The position numbers and the translations under genes were made by a program. From Bugula neritina (taxonomy: Eukaryota; Bryozoa; Gymnolaemata; Cheilostomatida; Bugulidae): a stretch of 64,000 nt of DNA. Below the pieces are notes generated by a model that saw only the letters and a program-made list of their open reading frames with translations, did not search any database and was not told the DNA's origin. How positions within the stretch are numbered: the stretch's first letter is position 1; the number at the start of each line of letters is the position of its first letter. This document shows, piece after piece, positions 43,462 through 62,326 of this stretch. The stretch spans positions 5,574,628 through 5,638,627 of the forward strand of contig OZ037771.1 of the NCBI GenBank assembly GCA_964035545.1. Direction: 5' to 3'.

Positions 43462-45490
43462 CTATAAAAAAAAACAAATGCAAGTTGAACTATTTTAGTT
43501 GCTATCTCCGTTTGACATTTTGATAAAAAGCTATAGTAGTAAGCAATACTCTTAATTTGCGTAGCTTGTATACTATGCACAACTCTTGTGTAGTATGTTA
43601 AAAATTGTTTTTTCTTTGCCAAACAAATGTTCAACCAAGATTTAATTGGATTAATAGCCTAATGTAAACACTGCTTCCTGTTAATTCTTCTTAACAGCAA
43701 ATCATTTTCTTGTGAGCAGCATTGCTTTGATGGCTGCTATTGAAATGTTTTATTTATAATTAGAAGCTTCATATATTTTATCATATTTAAAGATTTTTTT
43801 ATATTTTTCAGTCTTCTGTGAAGCAAGTTATAGACTGATCTATGAATGCATATTTAAGCGTATACAGAAAAATCACGGTTTTTTTCTTTATTGTGAGCCT
43901 ACGTGAAACAAGATAATATGGGTGATTTTTTGACCATTTGTCACTTTATATTATAACTACAATATACAACAATTAGCCACTAAACTTTACAGTAATGGAC
44001 AACTACAATATGCCAAAATTATGACATGTAAATACATGAGCTAGAATGAGAATGGGAACATGACAAGTTTGACTGCGCTTTCTTGTGCACAAACTGTGTT
44101 GGTGGTTAAGGATACCATGCCAAGGTATATATTAGACATCATATGAGTTCATAGGGCAATACCGTCTAAGTCTTTTTCCAACATCTGGAGCAGTTTGCAG
44201 GCAGAATTGGCTTGTTATGAGGTGACTTGAGCATTTGAGTTCAGATCTATAAGGGCCTGCCAGTCACCGGGTACGAGTGGTAGATAACTCACAACAGCAC
44301 TCTCACTGCTGACTTCCAAATATTTTTTGCACACATGCGAGACAAATTGATTTTGTAGAGAGCTGTGGCCGGTCATTCTAAGACAGACCAAGTATTATAG
44401 GTGCTGCTGCTGTTTTTAGGAAAGGGCAGCAGCAACTGAGTAGCAATGCTTACTGTTTCAGTACTTTTTTTACTAGTACTTGTAATTTTTGTTATTTATT
44501 ACTATTTAACTTTTCTATTTCTATAAATCTATATCAATTATATATGCATGTACTAAATACTGGCATTTCAGCACTAGTATAATAGGGTTATTAGACATAG
44601 CCAGTTTTTCTTCTGAGCGTTTAGATTTGGGATCAGCCGAGGTGGCGCAGGCGTAACTCAGTGATGATTCATGGTAACAGTAGCATCTCAGAGGTGTCTC
44701 TGCTACAGATTGCCAAGTTTTATTTTCATTTTAGGGTCAAGCTACTTTATTTATTATACATAAGTAAATCACGATCAAAAATTAAAGTTTGCTGAAATTC
44801 ATGAAAACGTAATATATGTCGGGTAATTCTATGTGCTGATTTTAACTATGCATAGCATAAACAAGCTGCAACATTAAAATGTAAAGTCTTGTCATATGAA
44901 CTAAATATAAATTATTTATACAGACCGTAATGAAAAAAAGCCATTATGTTCTGTATATCCAAAAATTATTAAAAAGTTGAGAAAAAGCATAAACAACTGA
45001 GCAGAATTAGAAAAAAGAACCTCTGATTATTTGGTTGCATTTGTTTATATTTTATTAATTCAAGACAAAAAACTATTTACATCAGCAAGTAAATTGTGAA
45101 ATATAACTACAACTAGACATATATTGAGTGTGTAGTGAATTAAGTAAATTGACCCGCAATAACTATTATGTTTCATTGTATATATTTTGCTGCAATTGTT
45201 ATAATAGCACATATGGCATTATCTTGTCATTATAATTTCATTATACTCATTGAATTAACAAAAAAAATTCTAAGGCTAAATACAAGTAAAACGTCCACCT
45301 ATGCACCAAGCACAGCATACAGCTGTCATTAATTAAGAGCACTTGAAGTCTGATTCAAGAAATTGGTGTTTGAAATTAAAGTTTGTTGGTTGAAAGTTGA
45401 AATGTTTTTGTTTAGCAAATGTATTTGCATTTATAGCCTATAATCATATTTTTTCTTAAAAACTAAAAAAGAAGAGAAAAATATAATTGT
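43462..45490. other. Duplicated intergenic DNA, no gene seen
   Basis: 43462-44330 matches 140-1540 without the MITE and without signal-peptide exon 1. 44335-44460 is a truncated copy of the module holding the orphan signal-peptide-like exon, whose ATG half is deleted here. 44480-45490 resembles 12150-13050. No coding evidence. Confidence 0.6.
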
Positions 45491-46639
45491 TATCGTGTTG
45501 GTAAAATATAATCTTCGACACCAATGACACTAACGGAATTATTGTAGTTACTGCAGAGGCATGTTTTTGCAAGAAAATTATGTACAGCCTAAATATTGGT
45601 CCAACTTACTATCTTTACACTAGAATCATAAATATATAGCTGTTCACACTTTCAATTGTTCAGCAGTTATCCTAAAGCTTTTTAGGCCGCTTTGGAATTC
45701 CCTTTGCATAGGGGCAACTGTGGGCCCTACTCGATGACCATTCGGCAACCACCATGCGTAAGGCACAACTATTTGAGCAATTGCAGTAATTTTACTCTGA
45801 TATTTCGTCATTTGTGTAAGCAAATGTAAGTGATAGAATATGTAGTTAAACTAATTAGCCTTAAATTAAAATATCAGCTTTAGTAACCAACAACATCTAC
45901 TAAATTTTTTAAGCTACATTAGCGATGCGATAAAAAATGTTTTAGCATTTCACTGTGTACACTAGCAATGCCTGCTGCAGACAAATACGTCTGCACCATT
46001 CTCTGTGCAAAGCATCTATTGGTCATTATGGCATTTACCAAACTAAAAGCTATGGAGACCTCAGTCAATTGTAAGTAGCAATAACTTACCATAGTATAAA
46101 TTTAACCAAAAATATTAATATCTATTGTCATTATGTATATGTTATATTATTTTGTAAATTGCTTTTTAATGAAGCATTACTACAAATTTAAAAGTTACTT
46201 TTAACCTTTTAAGATAATGAAGAAGAAGCAATGTAAGTATATTGACCATATTCATGTTATCAGTTTCTTTCAAGTTTAATGTTTTGAAGAAATTTCTTTA
46301 GTTATTGTAGTACATATGGTGTATATACAGCATACAAATATATAAAAATTAAAAGTATATAAGATAGGCTCTAAGATGAATCAGTGTATACTGTAATATG
46401 TGTTGACCAAAGACCATTATGAGTACTATGGTGTAATACATGTTTAAAGATAAAGAAAAGACAAATTCTCTAATTAATTAGAATTTAGCCTAGTAGCCAA
46501 CTGCGGTCTCACTTTACCATAATGATAGAATTGGAACTTTTGACGTCAGGTGATTTTACTGATGACTTGGAGTTGAGTAATCGCCAAGATGATTTATAAT
46601 AATCATGAGGTTGATTGATTACTTAATTTAGTCGAGGTG
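45491..46639. other. Unique AT-rich DNA, nothing recognised
   Basis: Not shared with the other units. It is AT-rich with no convincing frame. Confidence 0.5.
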
Positions 46640-47560
46640 TCGTACTGACTAGGTGAAGTCTCCTAAAAGGGAGTGTTTGATTTTAGCGCTGGCTACAACT
46701 GAATCTATGTGCTCTGTTGCAGGTGAGACTGGCCCTGGATCTCCAGGGATGCAAGCATTGATAGATCTGCATCCTGCCCCGTGGGAGGAGATCTCAGACA
46801 AAGGGTTAGAACTCCTGTTTGACATGCATTTCGCTATCAGCCGAGCAGCCACCACCTGATGTTAGTGCCATGCAATTCACAACTACCGCAACTACTACTA
46901 GTAATTTACCGGAGTTACCCCAAGCATTGATGCAAAAGACAACCTGGACCACACGGCGTACAAAACTACTCATTCAGATTTTAATTGGTCAAGACCCAAA
47001 TAGATAGTGTGACTAGTGTCGACGAACATTTCCTACCATTTAGAGACTTAGAGTGCATGTACCTCCGTACTTTGCCATAACGTTCTGTCCATGCGGCACG
47101 CACCATTTTAACCACGATTACGTTTTTCGACACCAACGGACAATTAATTATTATGTTGAAAATATCGATGATGTGGACCAGGACACCTACCCGGAATTCA
47201 GAGACGTAATTATCTCACACATTTCATCATCGTCTCGGAAAGAAATTCCTCTTAAAAGATTTCCCAGCATCAGACCCACAGGAGAAAGCGACTCCAACAA
47301 CATCAATACTTCCCCAGATTCTGTAGTCCCCCTTCCTCTGTCGTGGAGAATTGTCCTCTTCGTGTCCTGTTAACACGCTCCAACTAGTCAGTAGATAGTT
47401 CAACTCGTGCTCTTCCTCCACATTCCCCTTCTCTCTCGAAAAAAAGGAGGAAAACTAAGGCTACCTCTACTCTTGCTGACACACTGAATCATAAAATTCA
47501 GATTGATTTGGACAAATTACAATGGCAGTTTGTCCGGTTGTGTAAGGAGTGACGCTGGAC
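46640..47560 (+). pseudogene. Unidentified decayed coding element
   Basis: A higher-GC island with successive plus-strand frames: 46653-46859 (GPGSPGMQAL, PAPWEEISDKGLELL), 46819-47007 and 47053-47373 (with a possible zinc-binding CPCGTHHFNHDYVFRH), then a further frame near 47480 with a helical QIDLDKLQWQFVRL stretch. Stops and frameshifts separate them. It looks like the relic of a transposon-encoded protein present only in this interval. Family not recognised. Confidence 0.3.
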
Positions 47561-47899
47561 AGCCTCAAAGTTGACCCAGCTTCAGGAACGTTTTTCATAG
47601 TAGACGGACTAGTAAACAATTCATCTTCATCGCATGATTGTACAGGGAGATCCTGCTTTACCCGGTGAGCTGCCTCAGCTGGTGGTAGCGTAAATTAAAG
47701 TTACATTTTCATGTCTTCTTCTAATATTGTGTTTCAACTGTCATTGTATGCTATACTCAGCTTTTACTCTGGTTATGGGAATATGTGTGTCCAAATTTAT
47801 ATGTATATATTCTGCATGTTTCATGTTTCAAAAATTTAGTATTAAAATAATAATAATAATAATAATAATAATACCAAGCTGTTGTCATGGCACTGCGGT
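47561..47899. other. Spacer with an (AAT)n microsatellite
   Basis: Noncoding, with about nine AAT units at 47846-47873. Confidence 0.7.
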
Positions 47900-48140
47900 G
47901 GATGTCTTACCCGTTTCCTTGGCTTCATCTCCTGCCTCAGCTCCTGATTGCTTTGGTTTATCGGCAGCCGTACTTCCCGATAGGTGGGAGGTGTAGAGAT
48001 TTTGTGGACTAACCAGAAGCTACGCAACTCTCGGACTACGCACCACTACGCTAGCGTAGTCACATAGTTAATCATGATGATACGTTACGCTACCTTTCAT
48101 CCTATTGACTAGTAATCATCCCCCCACATTGGCTAATGAT
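47900..48140 (+). repeat. Remnant of the Gypsy pol tail and LTR start
   Basis: Matches 13890-14115: GTTTCCTTGGCTTCATCTCC, then TATCGGCAGCCGTAC, a degraded polypurine tract and a TGTAGAG terminus at 47992. It is joined near 48143 to sequence equivalent to 15768, so about 1.6 kb present in the other units is missing. Confidence 0.65.
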
Positions 48141-48862
48141 CAGTGAACCCTATAATTCACAACAATAACATGGAACAGCTCTCTATGGTTGATAACATGG
48201 AACAACTTTCAGCAGCAATTATAATATAAAATATATTTTTGCAGTCCTAATTCATCAAATAGCAACAAATTTCACTGATATTTATTTTGATATCTCAGAT
48301 ATAAATTGCTTACAACTTATGAGTTTTAGGCAATAAGCAGTGAATCAAAGTTATCAGTAGTTTAAACCATTTTACGTATCATTCGTCAATTCATGGAGTG
48401 AATTGTACATGCACTGACTTAATGCATATTCATGAAAGCATTTTATAAGTGAAATTTGCAGTTTTCTACAAGGTGTTATAACTTATAAACCAAGCTTAAC
48501 AGAAGTCTCTAATTTCTGCTAGTTAAAGTAATTGGTAATAATTGTTGTCTCTAGATGAACAGCCAGCTTTGATTGATGTGTTCAAAGGTATATTTTGATG
48601 ACAAAAGACAAATACTACAAAGTTAGTAAGATACAAAACATTTAAATTATACATCATATTGCTTTAGATTAGCTCTCTAACAATGCACAATCTACATATC
48701 ATGTCTATACAAGTTCTACATTCTTTTAGTCACTTTTTATTTATTAATTATACAGAGCAAAGCATCAGTTAGGGTTAACAGTTTAAAAGTCATTCAACGT
48801 AAAATTGATGAAGTGTTTTGCCAAATAAACAAATAGTATTGGATATTTGAAAGTACATTGAT
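48141..48862. other. Downstream flank of A4, no gene seen
   Basis: Matches 15768-16496, more diverged than the A2/A3 pair. No coding evidence. Confidence 0.6.
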
Positions 48863-54260
<5,398 letters not shown>

Positions 54261-56302
54261 GTTGAGAATATAAGGCAAATTATTGCCTATTATAGCTAGC
54301 AGTAGTAAAATGTTCAATTTAAGTAACTCCTTTGAGACAAAAGCGTGGTAGTCACTGATCAAATAGGCTACGATCTTCAATGAACATCCTTGTGAATGCT
54401 GGCATATGTGCGGAAATATGTATAATTCGACGTCACATTTAAGTGTAATTTGCGTTTCTAAACCATCAGTGGCTGGAATTAGTTAATATATTATGATAAG
54501 TAAATAATAAAAGATAAAAGACGGTGCGTAAAAATATTAACTTAAGCAAACAAGATTAGTGTTATCAAGTTTTGTTGATGCATACAAAAGTAACAATTCT
54601 ATTGGCTGATTTTAAAGGAAACGTTATATTTTTAGTCGCAAGCCTTTCATAATCAAGCTTAGAATGTGCATTAAGTAAATAGCAAATATAATAATTAAAA
54701 TATATTATAGCGACAGCTGTGTCTTAATTATATATTAGATACCAATTAGTTAATAATCAGACAGAACCAACATCATTATTTACTGGCCCATCTGACCCAA
54801 TTTACTAAAGTGTTAGAGAAAATTTTAATTCTCATTTAGCATATTGTTTAAAGTGTAGATTGGATCAGAATATCTACTTTATATAATGAAAAAATCTACA
54901 TATAAGACTTACATATATCCATGAAAAGCATGTTTTATCCATGACAAGTAGTTGCAAAAGTTACTTGCTTCGGCCATTTTATAGTTCAGATAGCAGCAAA
55001 AAAATATTCACCTATTATCCATTTGTGATTGCAAAATAAACCATTTAGCCGAGCAATTTGATCATCCAAGTTTTATGTACAGCTGTTTGGATTTTAATTG
55101 TTATTTCATAGAAAGAAAACAATAAAAGAAGCATGATTATTTGAACCATCACATGGCCAAGTTAAACTACACAGAAAAATAACTTTTATTCAAGTAGCTC
55201 AATACTACTAGATTATTATTGGTGCCAAATTGCAAATAATAACTGTTTACTATGCTACCGCTTGGTGACAAGAATAGCTTCAATGACAATATGGGGGGTT
55301 TTCTAACGTTTTCATTATGATAACCAGCAATTATAGTAGGCCGTATTTTTTACCTTATTAATTTAACCAGTTAAACAAGTTTTATGAAAATGGTTTTACA
55401 TTTATTGATTAGTCTTTGAATTAAAAGATTTTAAACAGTAAATGATATGCTTGTAGAAACCATCGATTAAGTGGTCTGGGCTGCTGGTAGATATATTATT
55501 TTGGATCGTGGAATTTAACTCTCAGTCCCTCATCTTACTAATGTGGGGAGGCTATTGGGTATTTAGTATTGTGGAACATGTACTATTTTTATCAGTATGT
55601 AAGAAAATGCCCTTGAATCTAATGAGCATAGGTATACTACTTGTTTGTCAGTGAGCATAATATAAGTGTAATATTTTTACAATCATGTTATATTTGATCT
55701 TATTATGTAAACTTGGAGTTATCTTTTCATAATATTGTAGCTGTTCGATATACATGCAGTTTTGAACGTATTTTTTATTTCTAGATTAGCTTGCAAAGCT
55801 ACACAGCTTTAAACTTTCTGCTAAGAGTCAGGAAGATATTATTAGTTAGCAAACAGAATCTTTATTTTTTAGTAACATATATGGCTGCTCGTTTGCTAAA
55901 ATCTTAGAAATTGTTATATATTGTATTAAAATAAACCTTGTACTAAATAGATACAAATTTGACTATGCCACAATTTGAAGATCACCTCTCTTGTTCCACA
56001 AAGAAATAATACATTAGATTAATGAAATAGCAAACTAACAAACTCACAGCAACAAATAATAATAGACATCACATATGCAACTAAATCATAATATATTGTA
56101 GATGTTGAAGATACAATGATGATAATATATGCATGCATAGTGCATTATACACATACTGACTAGCATACTATTGTAAAAAACATAAATTATTGTTTCACAA
56201 TACAAATAGCATAACCATGTAATTGGCAAACACTTCGACATTGTTAAGTTGGTAATGGCCATTTCACTTAGCACAGTGAATCCATATAAAAAACTGGCTT
56301 GT
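54261..56302. other. Intergenic DNA between A4 and A5, no gene seen
   Basis: 54261-55185 is unique AT-rich DNA with nothing recognised. 55190-56302 is paralogous to about 2053-3150 downstream of A1. No gene is supported. Confidence 0.6.
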
Positions 56303-59300
56303 TCAAAATAGAAATAGTACTAAAACTGTAGCAATTGTTGTAGCAACACCGATGGCAACTAGCTGTTCTGATTGTCCACCAGAAGAGTCTGTGCTAGTAC
56401 TAACAGTTAGTGAGTCATAGTAATCACTGATTGTCATATCTAATCCGTAGCAATAAAACTGAGAATCACATTTAATAGCTGGAGATGTAAGCAGCCAGTG
56501 GATATAACTAACGTGAGACTCATTGTTAGAGCATAGGACAGTGTTTCCTGTGAGTTCAACGTAAAAGTTGTTATTCAATGATTGATTGTCAAACTCATTT
56601 CGAAATTCTTCTTCAATGTAGTGAATGCTGTTGTTTATTAAGTTAAGGTAATCAAGTTTAAGGTTTTTAGAGATGGTGATGTTCCAACTAAGAAGTTCAT
56701 TGCCATGGAGATCGAGATGGGTTAAGTTCGGGTGATGAGAGAAGAAGTCAAAGTCTGAAAAATATAAAATTCCACCTTCCTGATTTCCAAAATGAAGCTC
56801 CTCTAAAGCTGGAGCACCTCCTAAAAGCTCTCCAGTTACATCATTTCTTAATTTTTCACCAAATTTATTTTTAGTCAGCACCAAAGTTTTGACTGGGAAG
56901 TTAGTCAGAAAATCACGAGACCACCCAACAATACTGCAGTCAATGCAAACCAGTTTAGAAAGATATTGAAATCCAGTAATATTGCGACATGATATAAATC
57001 CAACTTGAGAGTATGACAGAGTTATGGTTTCAAAATTATTGAGATACATTTCCATGTTAGAGCATAGTGGAGTTGATTCATTTCTCCGGACATCTTCAGA
57101 CACGGTGAAATCATTATAATCAATAGCTAAAGTTGTCAGATGTGCAGGGACAAAGTGAAAATTAATTCTTCCCCTGTTTAGCAATGTACGAACAACACGA
57201 TTCCAGTAATATTTTACTGTAAAATCTACAGCTTTATCAGACACATAATCGATTCCTTGTGTTCTGATATAATCTATAGCAAAGTTGATCACATTTACTC
57301 GATTTAAACATAACAATGAAGTAGAAAGAAAGTCAAGTGAACATTTCTTTTGAAGATGGTTCATAAGTTCGTTGAGAACATGGATGTCAACTATGTTAGG
57401 AATGTGAGTTACATTCCAATCAAACCTATCTTCAGTGAACAAATAACTATCTTGGTTACAATCTAGAAGATCTGGGTAGTAGTCGTGTCCATCACATGAA
57501 TACTCTTTAGTCATACCACGAAATGCAATGTAACGAATGAACGGGGTCTGGAGTTTTGTGTTGTTGAACAGTGCTTCAACAAATGGTTGTAGCTTTTGAC
57601 CGTCTTCACCACACGACACTTGTAGAGAAGAATGGTTTAACTCATTCTGACTAATATCCAGATATAGCAGTCCTTGACAGTACTGTCGCAAGTTTAGGGT
57701 TTCTGGAGTTTGTATGTGGTTCGCTTGCATGGACAAAACTTGTAGTGGAATTGTAGAAAGAGGAATGACGTCACCAATGTTGATATCCCACCAGCAGAAT
57801 TTTGTACCCTTCTCTGGAATGTTTATATGATCAAGTAAAAGTGTGTGAAGTTTACTGTTTGCTATTCCGTTAAAAATGTCAGAAAGGTGTTCTTTTAACG
57901 GATTACAGGATAAGTCAAGTCTTAGTAGAGAATTTGTAAAACTTTTTAAGAATTCTTGATTAATACTATTTACATGACAATTTCTGGCAGAGAAACGTTT
58001 CAAGGGCAAACTTGAAAGAGGCGACATTGAGATGTTGGTCAACTTTGGAGTATCACAGTCAGGCCCACCTGCAAAAAAATATTATCAACTAAATTACTTT
58101 TTTATAGAATACTTGGAACATGAGTATAAAAAAGCAGCTACTCATTCCAAACTATGTTGTAAATGTAATAACTGGCTATAGCCTTCGGGTATACTCAGAC
58201 TGCTGTTTTAATAATTTCCTGAGTAAAACACATGCAGGGAAGTATTTTGATAAAAAATCTAGAGAATTTGATCGATTATATTTGATATTTTGTGATCTTA
58301 AAAACCAGCTTTCTGTTGTTACAGTTGAGTTTCAGAATATTACTTTTAACTAGTAGCCCACTTATTCAACCAGAGAAATTATTAGACAAAAACAAATTTT
58401 CAGCATGCTTAAATTAATTGCAGAATGTTATATAAAATTTCAATTACTGACACAAATTTTGCATTTTAATCTACTGAGTCGTTACAATTTCAAAGTTTGA
58501 AGTTTTAAGCAAAATGGCCATCATTTGTTTTACTGACAATAAAGCTAAGCGATGTTTGACAAACAAAGCTTTAAAACTATAAATATCATAAGCTTCTCAC
58601 ATTATGAGATTAAAATCATTGAAATTTAAAAATATTTAGATCCTCATTATTAGCAAAATCAGTAAACAAATTTTATAAGCTGAATCTATTTTGTACTAAT
58701 TTAATTTAATGTAATCACACAAAGAAATCGTTTGTTATAGACAGCAGAAAGTTTTATATGTTGATACCAATAGCAGCAGGAGGTAGATACCCTATATTTA
58801 TACACATTGATGTCAAAATCTCACAATGTACTTTGAGTTTTTGGGAGATGTAAAAGCTGTTACTTATATTGCATTCTTAAAAATAACTGGTGTGCTCTAC
58901 ATATAGTCATCTTAAAGGTTAAAATTCTCAAGCTACTTTTTGGAAAATAATTGCCCCCACTGAGAATCGAACCCGAGACTGCTGGCAAGCAAGTGTGCTA
59001 ATACCAATACACCACGGGGATCACTGATAAACTTAGCACAATACTTATGATTTTATCTATCTATCTATATATGCAAAACAGCAATGCAATATTTTAGCAA
59101 TATTTCTGTATTATTAAGAAAAACTCAATTTAACTTTGTTTTACAAAAATAATTTTTTCCACGGCTTAAACTAATGACACAAAAAATAACCATATCTCTA
59201 CGTTAATTACTGAACATTTTTCATGATCACACTCAATCATGATTATTTCCTTGAGCATGACTAATATTAGCACCATGTTACCTATAGCATATCCTCATAG

Positions 59301-61472
59301 CAACTTAATATATTTTAATTTTAAACTTATCTATTTCAATATTTTGTGTTTTTTTTATATAGGGCACTAAACACATAAATTTAGGTTACTCACCAATGCT
59401 CAATGTGTGTAGTCTGTGAAATTCTGTAAAGACTGTGCTAAATGCTGGGGTTCCAATCAAGTAAAGTTCTTCTAGTGAGTTGTTGAGAGGAGCCAAGGCT
59501 GAATAGTCAAACCCTTGAGCAGGTCTGTGACCGTCTTTCTGTTTCAGTCTACAAGTTGGGCAAACATAATTCATACAAAGAAATTAACTATAACGGCCAA
59601 GAACAGTTTAGCGAAAACTTAAATTTTGAAGATAATACCAGTAATTTTTAATAAAATTTAACTGGTTCACCCTTGCAATAAAAATAAGCATAATAAATTT
59701 ATTTATACTTTTATTAAAAGAACATGACTTAATATGCAATTCACAGAAACACATCTGCATACTTATGTAGTTTACTAGGATCAGAAATTTCAATTTATAC
59801 TGCAATTCATATGCATGCTGCTATTTATAGACAGTTTAAGCTGAGTGATTTTAAAAGGTATTCTTCTTACAGCTAACTTTTTTTGTAAGAAAAAAGAAAT
59901 AATCCATTCAATTAGTACTACAATATATCAATTCTGCCTAAATGTAATTTATGTTTTTTGCTCTAAATATAGGAATTTTTTATAGTCTTTTTATTCTACT
60001 TGCCATTGATTTAATGAAATTATTTGCTATAAAATAATATGTACCTGAGTGTCTTTAGAGTTGTCAGTCCTTTGAATGAGTCTCTACTGATTGTTTCATT
60101 AGAAAGTAGAATATTGTTGAAAGAGATGTTAAGATGTAAGAGTCGTGTATTGGAGGCAAATATGAAGGGACCAATGAATGAGATTTTGTTGTAGGAGAGA
60201 TCAAGAGACTCAAGGTCAGTGAAAGGTGAAAGGTCAGGTATACTATTGAGGTGATTGTGATTGAGTTTTAGTACTCTGATACCAGTAGTATTGAGATTTG
60301 GTGGTACAGGGAACTGTGTTATTTGACTATCACTACAGTCCATGACACCAGGTATATCACAGGTACATCTCTCTATCTTACAGGGTTTTCCACACTGTCT
60401 TCCTTCGGCAAACTATAAAATAATGATGTGAATATGATAATTTCAGTCACCTAAGGTAGTACATGATGTGAAAAGCAAAATAATTTCAGATTTTGGCATA
60501 AAATTTATTTTCATGCCTGGTCCTTTCTCAGATTTATTACCATTCATTGAAATCTTTGCTTCCTTGTATTTTGAAATACGTAATTTGAGTAACCATGGAA
60601 ACAGTATTTTACTCGCAGCCAACTAGCTTTTAAACACATTTCCAAAGACTTTGGGTTCAGGTGTATGAGTTTCAAAACACAGTTTAATTGTTTGTATTGA
60701 ACCAAGATATTGCACTATATGTTACCAAACTGTAATATTCTAGTACTTTACCATTAATTTATCTTACGCAAACACGCAAAAAAAGAAAAATATATCTAAA
60801 TGGTTTATCACAGTAAATATTATAATCACCAGTAATTCAACCTTCAATAATTTGTAATTCTAATCAAAATGTGTTAATGGTGGTGTCTTCAAATTGATAT
60901 TAACTGGTAGAAGTAAAAGGAATAGTAAGAACCAGCCATTTATCTACTTGTCAACTTTTTAAATCTGTGTAGACTAGCAATATCAGTAACACCTAAGCTA
61001 TACGTTACTTATGTAGTTGATTCATTTAATTTTATGGATTATTTTCTACACTCAATAGCTAAGAGCAGTTTTACGGTTTTTAAGTGTGTACCACACCATG
61101 CACACAGCAAACACACTGAACACACACTGAACACACACAACACACTAAACACACAACACACACACAACACACACAACACACACAACACACACAACACACA
61201 CAACACGCACAACATGCACACATACATACTCAAACAAACATAATGAATTTTGAAAAAGCACAAATATAATAACTGTGGGTACTGCAGGTATTTAGGCAAA
61301 CACTGCTGCTAGCCATGAAGGAGAGAATACATAAATTTATCTAATATCTAACTTTTTCTCACACTATATATATAGTACTTGAACTTACCTGGCTATGAAC
61401 TCGACAAATACTACAAAGTAAAAACAGCAACAATGTATATGCATAGCACAGTCTGTAAGCACAGCCACCCAT
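56303..61472 (-). CDS. TIR-less Toll-like receptor A5 (3'-truncated)
   Basis: Coding exons: 61389-61472, 60045-60412, 59394-59548, 56303-58068; about 790 residues, all open with normal splice sites. Signal peptide, cysteine caps and LRRs are present. In the transmembrane helix (VAIGVATTIATVLVLFLF) a deletion joins the gene to its own downstream flank near 56313 and a TGA follows at once. The TIR exon, intron 4 and TIR box 1 are gone: compared with A1 about 850 bp is missing. The product would be an ectodomain with an 18-residue hydrophobic tail and no cytoplasmic domain. It could be a decoy or anchored binding protein, or a non-functional gene. No AATAAA was searched for systematically. The ectodomain shows no other lesion. 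Confidence 0.8.
58952..59022 (-). ncRNA. Degraded tRNA-like sequence in intron 3 of A5
   Basis: Same sequence as in A2 and A3 with an intact B box (GGGTTCGATTC) but a damaged 5' half (GATCCCCG, altered D arm). Not functional. Confidence 0.4.
61091..61225. repeat. CA-rich array (ACACACA-ACACACA) in intron 1 of A5
   Basis: Short CA runs punctuated by AA, giving an approximately 10-bp ACACACACAA periodicity, unlike the purer arrays in A1-A3 at the same intron position. Confidence 0.85.
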
Positions 61473-62326
61473 GGTGACAGCTAGTTGATAAATGATGAGC
61501 ATGTGTACGTATTTTAGCCATGTGGTTGTCTAAATAGTTTAAGCATCTGTTTCCTTGCTTCCTTGTTAAAATAACTGCTATTTATTAGTGAAAAACTGGT
61601 TTTTCTTCATCAAACAAATATTCAATAAGATAACATAAGGTCTATCAGAGTTATATAATCTTGTTTTAGAATGCAGATTGAAAGCATCTGTAAATTTGCT
61701 AAAGTAAAAAGTTTTAGAAATTGGTTCAAAAAGCAAATGAAAAATTAAGCTTTATATTAACCACTATAGCCTAAAAGAGTAACGGCATAAAATAGCTGGC
61801 AAGAAGCACAGAAGTTGTATTGTTCATATTTAGGTAAGCGAGTTATTTTAGCAACTAATCGTGCATTACATGAATAAAATATTATAAACAAAAAAGAACA
61901 GGCTTTTTGTAAACATAAATATTGTTACCATGGTTACGCCACTTGACAATACTATACAATTATAATATAGCAATAACCTCATAGATAAATTGATAACTTT
62001 CATAATGCATTCATTACCACTATATAGCTTTATTATCACTAGTTCTAAATCTATACAAGTTATAATGAATAATTATTGCATTTTAGCAACATAGTCATGC
62101 ATGTCATAAAGTGCGTTGTATACCAGAATGCAGCTTGCAGTACATTACAGAGACTAACTGCTCAACTGTTACATCAACATGTCTATTTATTCTTCAAGGT
62201 AAACTACCGCAAATAGTTTTATTACATTTCAAGTTGCTCTCAACCAGGTTTCTCTGTTGAAATAGCAGCGTAGATTGAATAAGAGGTTTTAGACTTTGAA
62301 GTCAATATGAATTGCTGTCTTTTAAG
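61473..62326. other. Compressed interval between A5 and B6, no gene seen
   Basis: 61473-61625 matches the start of the A1 upstream block and 61630-62190 its far end (10835-11395). About 2 kb in between is deleted at a junction near 61628. No coding evidence. Confidence 0.65.

Noticed and set aside
46649-46859. Antisense pair of frames 46649-46855 and 46653-46859
   Set aside because: Only the plus-strand frame continues into neighbouring frames with similar composition; the minus-strand one is taken as a shadow.
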